DNA of 5,637 nt. Source: Sphingobacteriaceae bacterium (GTDB lineage: Bacteria; Bacteroidota; Bacteroidia; Sphingobacteriales; Sphingobacteriaceae). Shown in pieces: positions 1 through 5,637 of the stretch; the stretch's first letter is position 1, and every line of letters starts with the position of its first letter. The notes below the pieces were generated by a model that made no database searches, was not told where the DNA came from, and saw nothing but the letters and a program-made list of their open reading frames with translations. Both the position numbers and the translations under genes were made by a program. The stretch spans positions 1 through 5,637 of the forward strand of contig CANHHZ010000129.1 in NCBI GenBank assembly GCA_947460275.1. Direction: 5' to 3'.

Positions 1-1647
1 GTTTCAATTAACCAACGTTTAGATGCAGAAACTTTAACTATCGTAGCCGATGAGTTTGGATATGAAATTCAGTTTATAAAAGCCGACGAAGAAATTGATA
101 GCGTTATTGAAGAAGAAGATGCATCTGAAGATTTAGCGGCAAGAGTTCCAGTAGTTACCATTATGGGACACGTAGATCACGGTAAAACATCTTTGTTGGA
201 TTATATTCGTAAAGCAAACGTAGTAGCTGGGGAGGCCGGAGGTATCACTCAGCACATTGGTGCTTATAAAGTGACCACCAACTCAGGCAAACAAGTCACG
301 TTTTTAGATACGCCAGGTCACGAAGCCTTTACGGCTATGCGTGCTCGTGGTGCTAAAGTTGCCGATATTGCAATTATTGTAATCGCAGCTGATGATGCGG
401 TAATGCCACAAACCAAAGAAGCCATAAATCACGCACAAGCTGCAGGAGTTCCTTTGGTCTTTGCTTTTACAAAAATTGACAAACCAGGAGCAAATTCAGA
501 CAGGGTAAAAGAACAATTATCAACGATGAATATTTTGGTTGAGGATTGGGGGGGGAAATTTCAATCCCAAGAAATATCAAGTAAGACCGGATTAAACGTA
601 GATTTGTTGCTAGATAAAGTATTATTAGAGGCAGAGTTATTAGAGCTTAAGGCTAATCCAAATAAACGCGCAACCGGCACAGTAATTGAAGCCACCTTAG
701 ATAAAGGGCGTGGTATTGTAACTACAGTTTTAGTACAAGCAGGTACTTTAAGAGTAGGCGATCCTATTTTAGCTGGAAGTTATAGTGGTAAAGTAAAAGC
801 CCTGTTTAATGAACGCGGACAAAAAGTAGATGCCGCCGGACCATCCGTGCCTGTACAAGTATTGGGTATGCAAGGCGCACCAACTGCAGGTGATAAGTTT
901 AACGCTATGGAAAGCGAAGTAGAGGCTAGAGAGATAGCCAATAAGCGTTTGCAATTGATGCGTGAACAAGGATTACGTACACAAAAACACATTACTCTAG
1001 ACGAAATTGGCCGCCGTTTGGCAATTGGTAACTTTAAAGAGTTAAATTTAATCGTTAAAGGCGATGTGGATGGGTCTATCGAAGCACTTGCAGATTCATT
1101 ACTAAAACTATCAACCGAAGAAATCCAAATCAACATTATTGGTAAAGCGGTAGGTCAAATTTCAGAGTCTGATGTATTGCTAGCTTCGGCATCCGATGCA
1201 ATTATCATCGGTTTCCAAGTACGCCCTTCTCCAGGTGCTCGTAAATTAGCAGAGGCAGAGCAAATAGATATTCGTTTGTACTCTATCATTTACGATGCAA
1301 TAAACGAAATAAAAGCTGCCATGGAAGGTATGTTGGCGCCAGAATTTGAAGAGAAAATTGTAGCTAACGTAGAAATTAGAGAAACCTTTAAAATTACTAA
1401 AGTTGGTACCATTGCAGGTTGTATGGTGTTGGATGGTAAAATCACTAGAAACAGTAAAATCCGTATTGTACGCGATGGAGTTGTAATTTACACAGGCGAA
1501 TTGGCTTCGTTAAAACGTTTCAAAGACGATGTCAAAGAAGTAGCCAAAAGTTACGAATGTGGTTTAAACATTCAAAACTTTAACAATATAGAAGTTGGAG
1601 ATATTGTTGAAGCTTATGAACAAGTAGAAGTAAAACGTAAGTTGTAA
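1..1647 (+). CDS. infB: Translation initiation factor IF-2, C-terminal 548 residues (5' end outside window)
   Basis: IF-2 is the cytoplasmic GTPase that places initiator fMet-tRNA on the 30S subunit and promotes 50S joining. The frame is open from base 1, so the ATG at 163 is an internal methionine at the start of the G domain, not the gene start. Visible residues 1-54 are the usual linker (VSINQRLDAETLTIVADEFG) ahead of the G domain. In visible-fragment numbering, G1 is GHVDHGKT (56-63), G2 GGITQH (80-85), G3 DTPGH (103-107), G4 TKID (157-160) and G5 SSK (193-195). An EF-Tu-like domain II follows (about 223-310), then domain III starting near FKELNLIVKGDVDGSIEAL (345 on), and the fMet-tRNA-binding C-terminal domain (about 460-540) ending VEVKRKL. 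The N-terminal extension lies outside the window. G4 reads TKID instead of the common NKID, and an 8-G run occurs at 548-555, but the frame is intact. Family identity is certain; the Sphingobacteriales-like assignment is inferred from wording. Confidence 0.98.
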   Translation, partial: VSINQRLDAETLTIVADEFGYEIQFIKADEEIDSVIEEEDASEDLAARVPVVTIMGHVDHGKTSLLDYIRKANVVAGEAGGITQHIGAYKVTTNSGKQVTFLDTPGHEAFTAMRARGAKVADIAIIVIAADDAVMPQTKEAINHAQAAGVPLVFAFTKIDKPGANSDRVKEQLSTMNILVEDWGGKFQSQEISSKTGLNVDLLLDKVLLEAELLELKANPNKRATGTVIEATLDKGRGIVTTVLVQAGTLRVGDPILAGSYSGKVKALFNERGQKVDAAGPSVPVQVLGMQGAPTAGDKFNAMESEVEAREIANKRLQLMREQGLRTQKHITLDEIGRRLAIGNFKELNLIVKGDVDGSIEALADSLLKLSTEEIQINIIGKAVGQISESDVLLASASDAIIIGFQVRPSPGARKLAEAEQIDIRLYSIIYDAINEIKAAMEGMLAPEFEEKIVANVEIRETFKITKVGTIAGCMVLDGKITRNSKIRIVRDGVVIYTGELASLKRFKDDVKEVAKSYECGLNIQNFNNIEVGDIVEAYEQVEVKRKL

Positions 1648-1665
1648 TACAACTTTCAAACTATA

Positions 1666-1693
1666 AAAAAAGGAGCGTTAACGCTCCTTTTTT
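1666..1693 (+). terminator. Intrinsic terminator after infB
   Basis: A perfect 28-bp palindrome begins 18 bp after the infB stop codon. The GC-rich stem GGAGCG (1672-1677) pairs with CGCTCC (1682-1687) around the loop TTAA. It is flanked by at least six A on the left and six T on the right (1688-1693). The T-tract after the stem makes it a textbook Rho-independent terminator for infB on the plus strand. Because the A-tract is symmetrical, it could also work on the minus strand and stop any transcript escaping leftward from the convergent polysaccharide genes. Bidirectional use is inference. Confidence 0.9.
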
Positions 1694-1722
1694 ATGAAAA
1701 AAATTATTCTAAATAGAGATAA

Positions 1723-2535
1723 ATGAAAAGCAAAATAACTGGAGGCGAAACAGCATTACTTTTTGTGGGAAAAGTCTTAAACCAATATGAAGTAAAGTAT
1801 TATAGATGTTTAGAGACAGGCTTTATTCAAACTGAAGAGCCTTATTGGCTAAATGAAGCATATTCTTCTGCAATTACCAAACTTGATATTGGGTTAGCCT
1901 CAAGAAATGAGTTGTTAAGAGACATGGTGATTCCGGTTATCAACAAATATTACAATACAGCTGGTAAATTTTTGGATTATGCAGGCGGGTATGGCTTATT
2001 TACTAGACTAATGCGTGACAAAGGGTATAATTTTTATCATACCGATGTCTATTGTCAAAATTTATTTGCGGAATATTTTGATTTAACAGATTTGCCAGAT
2101 TTTACTAAATTTGAACTGCTCACCGCATTTGAAGTTTTTGAGCACCTCCCCAATCCTTTGGTTGAGCTTGAAAAGATTAGTGCTTATAGCGATAATATAC
2201 TATTTAGCACAGTTTTACAACCAAAACAGCCACTAAATTCATTCAATGATTGGTGGTACTTTATTCCTGAAACCGGACAACACGTGGCTTTATATACAGA
2301 GAAATCATTAGCGTATTTAGCAAATAAATTTGGCTATAATTTTTATACAGACGGAATGGGTGTTCATTTATTTACAAAAAAACAATTACGGTCAAATCCT
2401 TTTCTAAATCGAAAAGACCCACTATTAATTAGAAAAATGAAAAAATGGATTAAAAAATACGACAGTTGTAAACAGGGCAAAAATGAAAGTCTGTTGGGTA
2501 CGGATTTCCAGTTTATCAAATCGAAAATATCTTAA
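1723..2535 (+). CDS. Class I SAM-dependent methyltransferase, polysaccharide-locus type (270 aa)
   Basis: Predicted soluble methyltransferase with a Rossmann fold that transfers a methyl group from S-adenosylmethionine; the substrate is unknown, and a sugar or sugar nucleotide is inferred from context. Motif I is FLDYAGGYG (residues 83-91), with Ala where the first Gly of the usual DxGxGxG-type loop sits. An acidic residue after strand beta-2 is seen at D108 (YHTDVYC), and the post-motif segment is AFEVFEHLPNP (135-145). WWYFIPETGQHVALYTEKSL (177-196) is typical of the Methyltransf_23-like relatives found in glycan clusters. Relatives usually begin with a four-cysteine zinc element (CxxC, then CxxCG). 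Here the positions read S3, T6, C29 and T32, so the element looks lost. The C-terminus is lysine-rich (RKMKKWIKKYDSCK, 237-250). The ATG at 1723 fits the start of the family. Its leader is A-rich with no strong Shine-Dalgarno, as is usual in Bacteroidota. It ends 4 bp from the convergent dehydratase gene. Confidence 0.83.
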   Translation: MKSKITGGETALLFVGKVLNQYEVKYYRCLETGFIQTEEPYWLNEAYSSAITKLDIGLASRNELLRDMVIPVINKYYNTAGKFLDYAGGYGLFTRLMRDKGYNFYHTDVYCQNLFAEYFDLTDLPDFTKFELLTAFEVFEHLPNPLVELEKISAYSDNILFSTVLQPKQPLNSFNDWWYFIPETGQHVALYTEKSLAYLANKFGYNFYTDGMGVHLFTKKQLRSNPFLNRKDPLLIRKMKKWIKKYDSCKQGKNESLLGTDFQFIKSKIS

Positions 2536-2539
2536 TTTT

Positions 2540-3508
2540 TTAAAGAGAAAAATTTCTCAGTTCTTCTGCTAATAATAAATCAAGTGTTTGGTACATGCTT
2601 AGGTCGTACTTCCAACCAAGGTCTAATTTTGCTTTTGTATTGTCGCCAAACATGTTTTCAATTTCTGCAGGACGATAAAGTTTTGAATCGATCTGACAAC
2701 AATGCTGCGGTATATTAAGTTGGTTAAAGATATAGTAAATGATTTCTCTTAAGCTAATCGTTTTTCCGGAACAGATTAAATAATCTGCTGGCTGGTCTTT
2801 TTGAAGCATCAAATACATAGCCTCTACATATTTTGGCGCATAGCCAAAATCTCTGCAAACATCAATATTGCCCACTTTTAAAACCTTTGATTTACCTCTG
2901 CTGATACTTATACTCTCTTGAATCACTTTTTTAACAAAAAAAGAAGATTGCCTCAAAAAAGATTCATGATTAAACAAAATACCGCAATTGATGTGTAAAT
3001 TATAACTTTCCCTGTAGTGTATACAAGTAAAGTGAGCCGCAGCTTTAGATATTGCATACGGACTTAATGGATGCAAAACACTGCTTTCCGTAATGGGTAA
3101 ATTGTTTACACGCCCATACATTTCACTACTGCTAGCTTGATAAAACCTAATGCTTGGATCAATAAGTTTAATGGCCTCTAAAAGGTTAAATACACTTAGT
3201 GTGTTAAATTGAAACGTACCAATAGGTTGTTGAAACGATAAGGATACCGAGCTTTGTGCGGCTAAATTATAAATTTCTGTTGGGGATGTTTGTTGTATGA
3301 TTTTAATTAGTTGGGATATATCTAATAAATCACATGGGATTAAAGTCACCTCATCACTAATGCCCAGATATTTCAAGCCATTTAAACTTTCTGAAGAGGC
3401 GCCTCTGGTAAGGCCATATACTTTATAATTAAAACTCAATAAAATTTTAGAAAGATAAGCTCCATCCTGCCCAGTAATACCAGTTATTAATGCGGTTTTT
3501 TGTTTCAT
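2540..3508 (-). CDS. gmd: GDP-mannose 4,6-dehydratase, short form (322 aa)
   Basis: Extended short-chain dehydrogenase/reductase predicted to convert GDP-D-mannose to GDP-4-keto-6-deoxy-D-mannose in the cytoplasm, the branch point to GDP-fucose, GDP-rhamnose and GDP-perosamine. The NADP-binding loop is TGITGQDGAYL (9-19), followed by D60 in CDLLD and NLAAQSSV (81-88). The catalytic set is S127 and E129 in QASSSEMYG (124-132) with Y151 and K155 in SPYAISK. GMD-specific signatures are GILFNHES (176-183), GNIDVCRDFGYAPKYVEAM (213-231) and RPAEIENMFGDNTKAK (279-294); NHES and the RPxE segment favour GMD over the GDP-4-keto-6-deoxymannose reductase. The length matches the roughly 320-residue form (as in Pseudomonas aeruginosa) rather than the roughly 370-residue E. 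coli form. The RSS..R loop after strand beta-2 is altered here (RGASSESLNGL, 35-45). Its ATG overlaps the stop of the upstream glycosyltransferase by 4 bp (ATGA), indicating translational coupling. It is the last gene of the minus-strand run. Confidence 0.88.
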   Translation of the reverse strand: MKQKTALITGITGQDGAYLSKILLSFNYKVYGLTRGASSESLNGLKYLGISDEVTLIPCDLLDISQLIKIIQQTSPTEIYNLAAQSSVSLSFQQPIGTFQFNTLSVFNLLEAIKLIDPSIRFYQASSSEMYGRVNNLPITESSVLHPLSPYAISKAAAHFTCIHYRESYNLHINCGILFNHESFLRQSSFFVKKVIQESISISRGKSKVLKVGNIDVCRDFGYAPKYVEAMYLMLQKDQPADYLICSGKTISLREIIYYIFNQLNIPQHCCQIDSKLYRPAEIENMFGDNTKAKLDLGWKYDLSMYQTLDLLLAEELRNFSL

Positions 3509-4626
3509 CTTACTTTTTTATAAATCTCGCAACATTCTTTTGCTGTTTTTTCCCAACTAAATTTTTGCACTTGTCTTAACCCCTTTAAACTAAAATCCTC
3601 TCTTAATTTTTCGTTGGTTAATAAGCTTTCTATCTTATTTTTCAAGTCTTCTTTATCGTTTATATTGAAATAAACACCGGCATCTCCAGCAACTTCTGGA
3701 AATGAACTGTGGTTTGCCAAAACGACGGGGCATCCGCAAGCCATAGCTTCTAGCACCGGAATACCAAAACCTTCATAAGCAGAAGGAAAAACAAAGCATT
3801 TAGCATGCTGATAGTAAACAGCTAGGGCAGCATCCTCAAAATTTTGCTGGATTATTTTATTTGATAAACCTAAACTTGTTATCAATTGTATTTCTTCTTC
3901 ATTAAAGTTGTTGCCCCCGGCACAAATTAAATATAAATCTGTTTGGTTTTTTAAAATTGGCGCCACCGCATTTAAAAAGAAAATGAAATTTTTATAAAGC
4001 CCTCTATTGCCAACAAAAAGGATATAATTTTTAGGCAAGGAAACTTTAGGTAAATTATTTAAAGAAATGGAATGGGACAGGTAAACTATTTCAATTTTTG
4101 TAGGGTTTATATGCGGGTAAAATTTTAATATATCTGCTTTTGTACTTTCTGAGATAGCAATTATTTTTGCAGCTCGCTCTATTAATATTTTTTTATGTGC
4201 AACGGTTGTTTTATCATTCGTAAAATATTGAGGAAAAATTTCGTGTATCATGTCATAAACTGTTAATACAAAAGGCTTTTCGCCAATATATGCTAAGAAA
4301 TCTATATTGTAATAAGTGGGTATAACCAAATCAAAATTCTGGTTTTTAATTAAGCTGATAAATTTTTTGGCGCTTCTTTTTTTTAGTTTACGAGGCAAAA
4401 AATACCTAATAAGTTTACTTAATTTTATTAAAAATGCATTTCTTTTTTGAAAGCTATTGTGGTAAAGAATACTTTCTTTAAAATGGATGTTATCTGTGTA
4501 CAAGATAGGGCAATTTGTTTCTATTTCTTGATCATTATTTAATGCAACAAAAAGCTCGGTGTAATATCGTGATATACCTCCAAATTTTTGATCTATAAAT
4601 ATTTGTGGGTCTGTTAAGATTTTCAT
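3505..4626 (-). CDS. Glycosyltransferase family 4 protein (373 aa)
   Basis: Predicted retaining, GT-B fold glycosyltransferase that moves a sugar from a nucleotide sugar to a growing lipid-linked glycan at the inner face of the cytoplasmic membrane. The N-terminal acceptor-side domain opens with the glycine loop FGGISRYYTEL (15-25) and contains TVYDMIHEIFPQYF (122-135), the usual 'D.IHE' position, and IIAISESTKADI (155-166). The C-terminal donor domain starts at YILFVGNRGLYKNF (201-214). It carries the EX7E motif as E285 and E293 in YEGFGIPVLEAMACGCPV (284-301), then SSFPEVAGDAGVYF (307-320). Length and domain order are complete for the family. There is no signal peptide or clear membrane helix. 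Basic stretches around KLIRYFLPRKLKKRSAKK (71-88) could aid membrane contact. Its stop overlaps the dehydratase start by 4 bp. A GDP-mannose-derived donor is plausible because of the gmd neighbour, but donor and acceptor cannot be read from the sequence. Confidence 0.9.
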   Translation of the reverse strand: MKILTDPQIFIDQKFGGISRYYTELFVALNNDQEIETNCPILYTDNIHFKESILYHNSFQKRNAFLIKLSKLIRYFLPRKLKKRSAKKFISLIKNQNFDLVIPTYYNIDFLAYIGEKPFVLTVYDMIHEIFPQYFTNDKTTVAHKKILIERAAKIIAISESTKADILKFYPHINPTKIEIVYLSHSISLNNLPKVSLPKNYILFVGNRGLYKNFIFFLNAVAPILKNQTDLYLICAGGNNFNEEEIQLITSLGLSNKIIQQNFEDAALAVYYQHAKCFVFPSAYEGFGIPVLEAMACGCPVVLANHSSFPEVAGDAGVYFNINDKEDLKNKIESLLTNEKLREDFSLKGLRQVQKFSWEKTAKECCEIYKKVR

Positions 4627-4654
4627 TAAGATTTAAAAACTACGCATCGTTTAT

Positions 4655-4685
4655 AAAAAATATTTTTTGATGCCAAAAATACAAA
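4655..4685 (-). promoter_or_regulatory. Candidate Bacteroidota-type internal promoter upstream of the GT4 gene
   Basis: In the 76-bp gap between the two glycosyltransferase genes, the minus strand shows TTTG (4685-4682), a 19-bp spacer, and TATTTTTT (4662-4655). The latter is 7 of 8 to the Bacteroidota -7 box TAnnTTTG, with a usual -33/-7 spacing. Transcription would start about 20-25 nt before the GT4 ATG at 4626. An exact TAnnTTTG match (TATTTTTG, 4681-4674) overlaps but lacks a -33 TTTG at the right distance. The region is extremely AT-rich, so chance matches are likely. Confidence 0.35.
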
Positions 4686-4702
4686 AAAACTTGAATTGAC
4701 GC

Positions 4703-5521
4703 TTATTTGCTTGTTTTTGGAATAAATAAAAGCATTAATTTCATTACACTTTTTACAATAAACCAAGCCAGGGGATATTTTTTCAAATGTACAAATTGAG
4801 ATACTTTTTTTGATTGAAGTGCTTTTATATAAGCATAATCATCAACAAACAAAGGAAAATACTTTTGGATGGTTTGTGCTCTTTCACTTTGCATCAGGCT
4901 ATGGTTTGCTTTGCTTGAAGAAATACCCTCGGTATCATATTTACAGATGTTTAAATCTAAATATTTGTAGCTAACATTTTGTTTGCAAATTTTGTAAATA
5001 AAAAACTCCCAGTCAGACACGATTTGGTAAGTTTCGTTGTACATGAAATCATCAAAAAGACTTCTCTTGATAAAGCTTGCTTGGTGAGATAGGTTATGTG
5101 CCATAAAAAAGCTAAAAGATAGATTTTTAGGATAGGCACGCGTAACTTCACCTTTTTTTTCTATATAATTTGCATTACCATAATAAATGCCTATTTCACC
5201 ATTTAAATAGCTCTCAATGCTTTTTAACGTCGACGGGTCGTTTAGTTGGTCGCCGCTATTTAAAAATAATAAATACTCTCCTTTTGCAGCTTTGATACCT
5301 TTGTTCATTGCGTTATAAATTCCTGTATCGGGTTCACTTATACAATAACTAAATTTATTTTTAGGGTTGTTTACAAGTTCTTTACTCCCGTCATCACTGT
5401 TCCCATCTATTATGATGTATTCAAAATCTTTCCAAACTTGTCCTAAAACACTATTTATAGTTTTTTCTAAACCGTTTTTATTATTATAGTTTATCGTTAT
5501 AATAGAAAGTTTTTTATGCAT
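4703..5521 (-). CDS. Glycosyltransferase family 2 protein (272 aa)
   Basis: Predicted inverting, GT-A fold glycosyltransferase acting at the cytoplasmic membrane in glycan repeat-unit assembly. The Rossmann-like N-terminus is LSIITINYNNKNGLEKTINS (5-24), then EYIIIDGNSDDGS (34-46), with D39 in the nucleotide-binding position. SEPDTGIYNAMNKGI (62-76) is a hallmark of the WcaE-like branch of GT2. LFLNSGD (85-91) occupies the metal-binding DxD position, with N88 and D91. The acceptor-side part holds SHQASFIKRSLF (145-156) and SDWEFF (169-174), where D170 is a candidate catalytic base. The C-terminus has a hydrophobic stretch (PLAWFIVKSVMKLMLLFIP, 250-268) flanked by lysines that may dock the enzyme to the membrane. 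The ATG at 5521 lies 2 bp after the stop of the upstream gene, so the two are probably cotranscribed. Sugar specificity is unknown. Confidence 0.9.
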   Translation of the reverse strand: MHKKLSIITINYNNKNGLEKTINSVLGQVWKDFEYIIIDGNSDDGSKELVNNPKNKFSYCISEPDTGIYNAMNKGIKAAKGEYLLFLNSGDQLNDPSTLKSIESYLNGEIGIYYGNANYIEKKGEVTRAYPKNLSFSFFMAHNLSHQASFIKRSLFDDFMYNETYQIVSDWEFFIYKICKQNVSYKYLDLNICKYDTEGISSSKANHSLMQSERAQTIQKYFPLFVDDYAYIKALQSKKVSQFVHLKKYPLAWFIVKSVMKLMLLFIPKTSK

Positions 5522-5523
5522 TG

Positions 5524-5637
5524 TTAAAGCTCTTTTTGATCTAAATATTCAAATAATCCTGATAGTTTACTTTTCACAACTTCAACGCTATACTCGGAAA
5601 TGGCGTTTGAAGCATTGTTTTTTATATTATTCCATAA
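5524..5637 (-). CDS. C-terminal 37 residues of an upstream gene, probably a GT4-type glycosyltransferase (partial)
   Basis: The minus-strand frame is open from the right window edge to a TAA at 5526-5524, just 2 bp before the GT2 start codon. The visible tail begins LWNNIKNNASNAI and ends KLSGLFEYLDQKEL. The pattern of an asparagine/alanine-containing helix, then EYSVEVV, then a final helix resembles the last helix of GT-B (GT4) glycosyltransferases, which often read 'NA...v.e.fS.e.va..y...y'. This is a short, weakly diagnostic match, so the family call is tentative. That a coding frame ends here is better supported, because of the tight spacing and the same strand as its neighbours. Confidence 0.55.
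   Translation of the reverse strand, partial: LWNNIKNNASNAISEYSVEVVKSKLSGLFEYLDQKEL

Noticed and set aside
163..165. ATG at 163 as the infB start codon
   Set aside because: The frame is open to base 1 and the upstream 54 codons encode the conserved IF-2 linker before the G domain. Starting here would put GHVDHGKT at the extreme N-terminus.
780..1136. Open frame of 118 codons on the minus strand inside infB, and a second of 66 codons at 769-969
   Set aside because: Both lie antisense to strongly conserved infB codons, have no recognisable domain or start signal, and their composition follows from reverse reading of the IF-2 gene.
1642..1667. TTGTAA and TATAAA as a sigma-70-like promoter for the methyltransferase
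   Set aside because: The spacer is only 14 bp, the hexamer match is poor, such promoters are not the norm in Bacteroidota, and the transcript would start inside the terminator hairpin.
2545..2558. Inverted repeat GAGAAA / TTTCTC as a terminator between the convergent genes
   Set aside because: It lies inside the 3' coding end of the dehydratase, is mostly A-T, has a loop of only 2-4 nt, and has no clean T-tract next to the stem on either strand.
4957..5151. 64-codon minus-strand open frame inside the GT2 gene
   Set aside because: It overlaps the well-supported GT2 coding frame in another phase and has no recognisable feature.
1..5637. A novel defence, mobile or CRISPR-like system in the window
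   Set aside because: All substantial frames are explained by IF-2, a methyltransferase, two glycosyltransferases, a GMD and a partial gene. I saw no spaced repeats, transposase, integrase, toxin-antitoxin pair or nuclease motifs.

Overview
The window looks like a piece of a low-GC Bacteroidota chromosome, most likely from the Sphingobacteriales/Pedobacter-like branch. This is inferred from the wording of the IF-2 protein, the A-rich leaders without clear Shine-Dalgarno sequences, and a promoter-like TTTG / TAnnTTTG arrangement. No species can be named from the sequence alone.

Layout. Bases 1-1647 (+) are the 3' part of infB (translation initiation factor IF-2); the gene enters from the left edge. 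It is followed by a near-ideal intrinsic terminator (1666-1693). At 1723-2535 (+) lies a class I SAM-dependent methyltransferase of a type common in surface-polysaccharide loci. From 2540 to the right edge every gene is on the minus strand and faces the methyltransferase. In transcription order these are the C-terminal tail of a gene entering from the right edge (5637-5524, probably a glycosyltransferase), a family GT2 glycosyltransferase (5521-4703), a family GT4 glycosyltransferase (4626-3505) and a short-form GDP-mannose 4,6-dehydratase (3508-2540). Intergenic spaces are short (75, 4, 76 and 2 bp), and no stretch over 300 bp lacks a gene.

How the genes work together. The minus-strand genes form the 3' end of an exopolysaccharide, capsule or O-antigen type cluster. 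The dehydratase would make GDP-4-keto-6-deoxymannose, the precursor of GDP-fucose, GDP-rhamnose or GDP-perosamine. The glycosyltransferases would assemble a repeat unit containing such sugars. The methyltransferase could modify a sugar but is transcribed in the opposite direction. The window therefore spans a junction between a conserved translation gene and an accessory polysaccharide locus.

I found no CRISPR array, tRNA, rRNA, insertion sequence or recognisable novel system. The most notable points are degraded zinc-ligand cysteines in the methyltransferase, a T in place of N in the IF-2 NKxD motif, an 8-G run in infB, a terminator with hardly any room for a promoter behind it, and a candidate internal promoter in the polysaccharide cluster.
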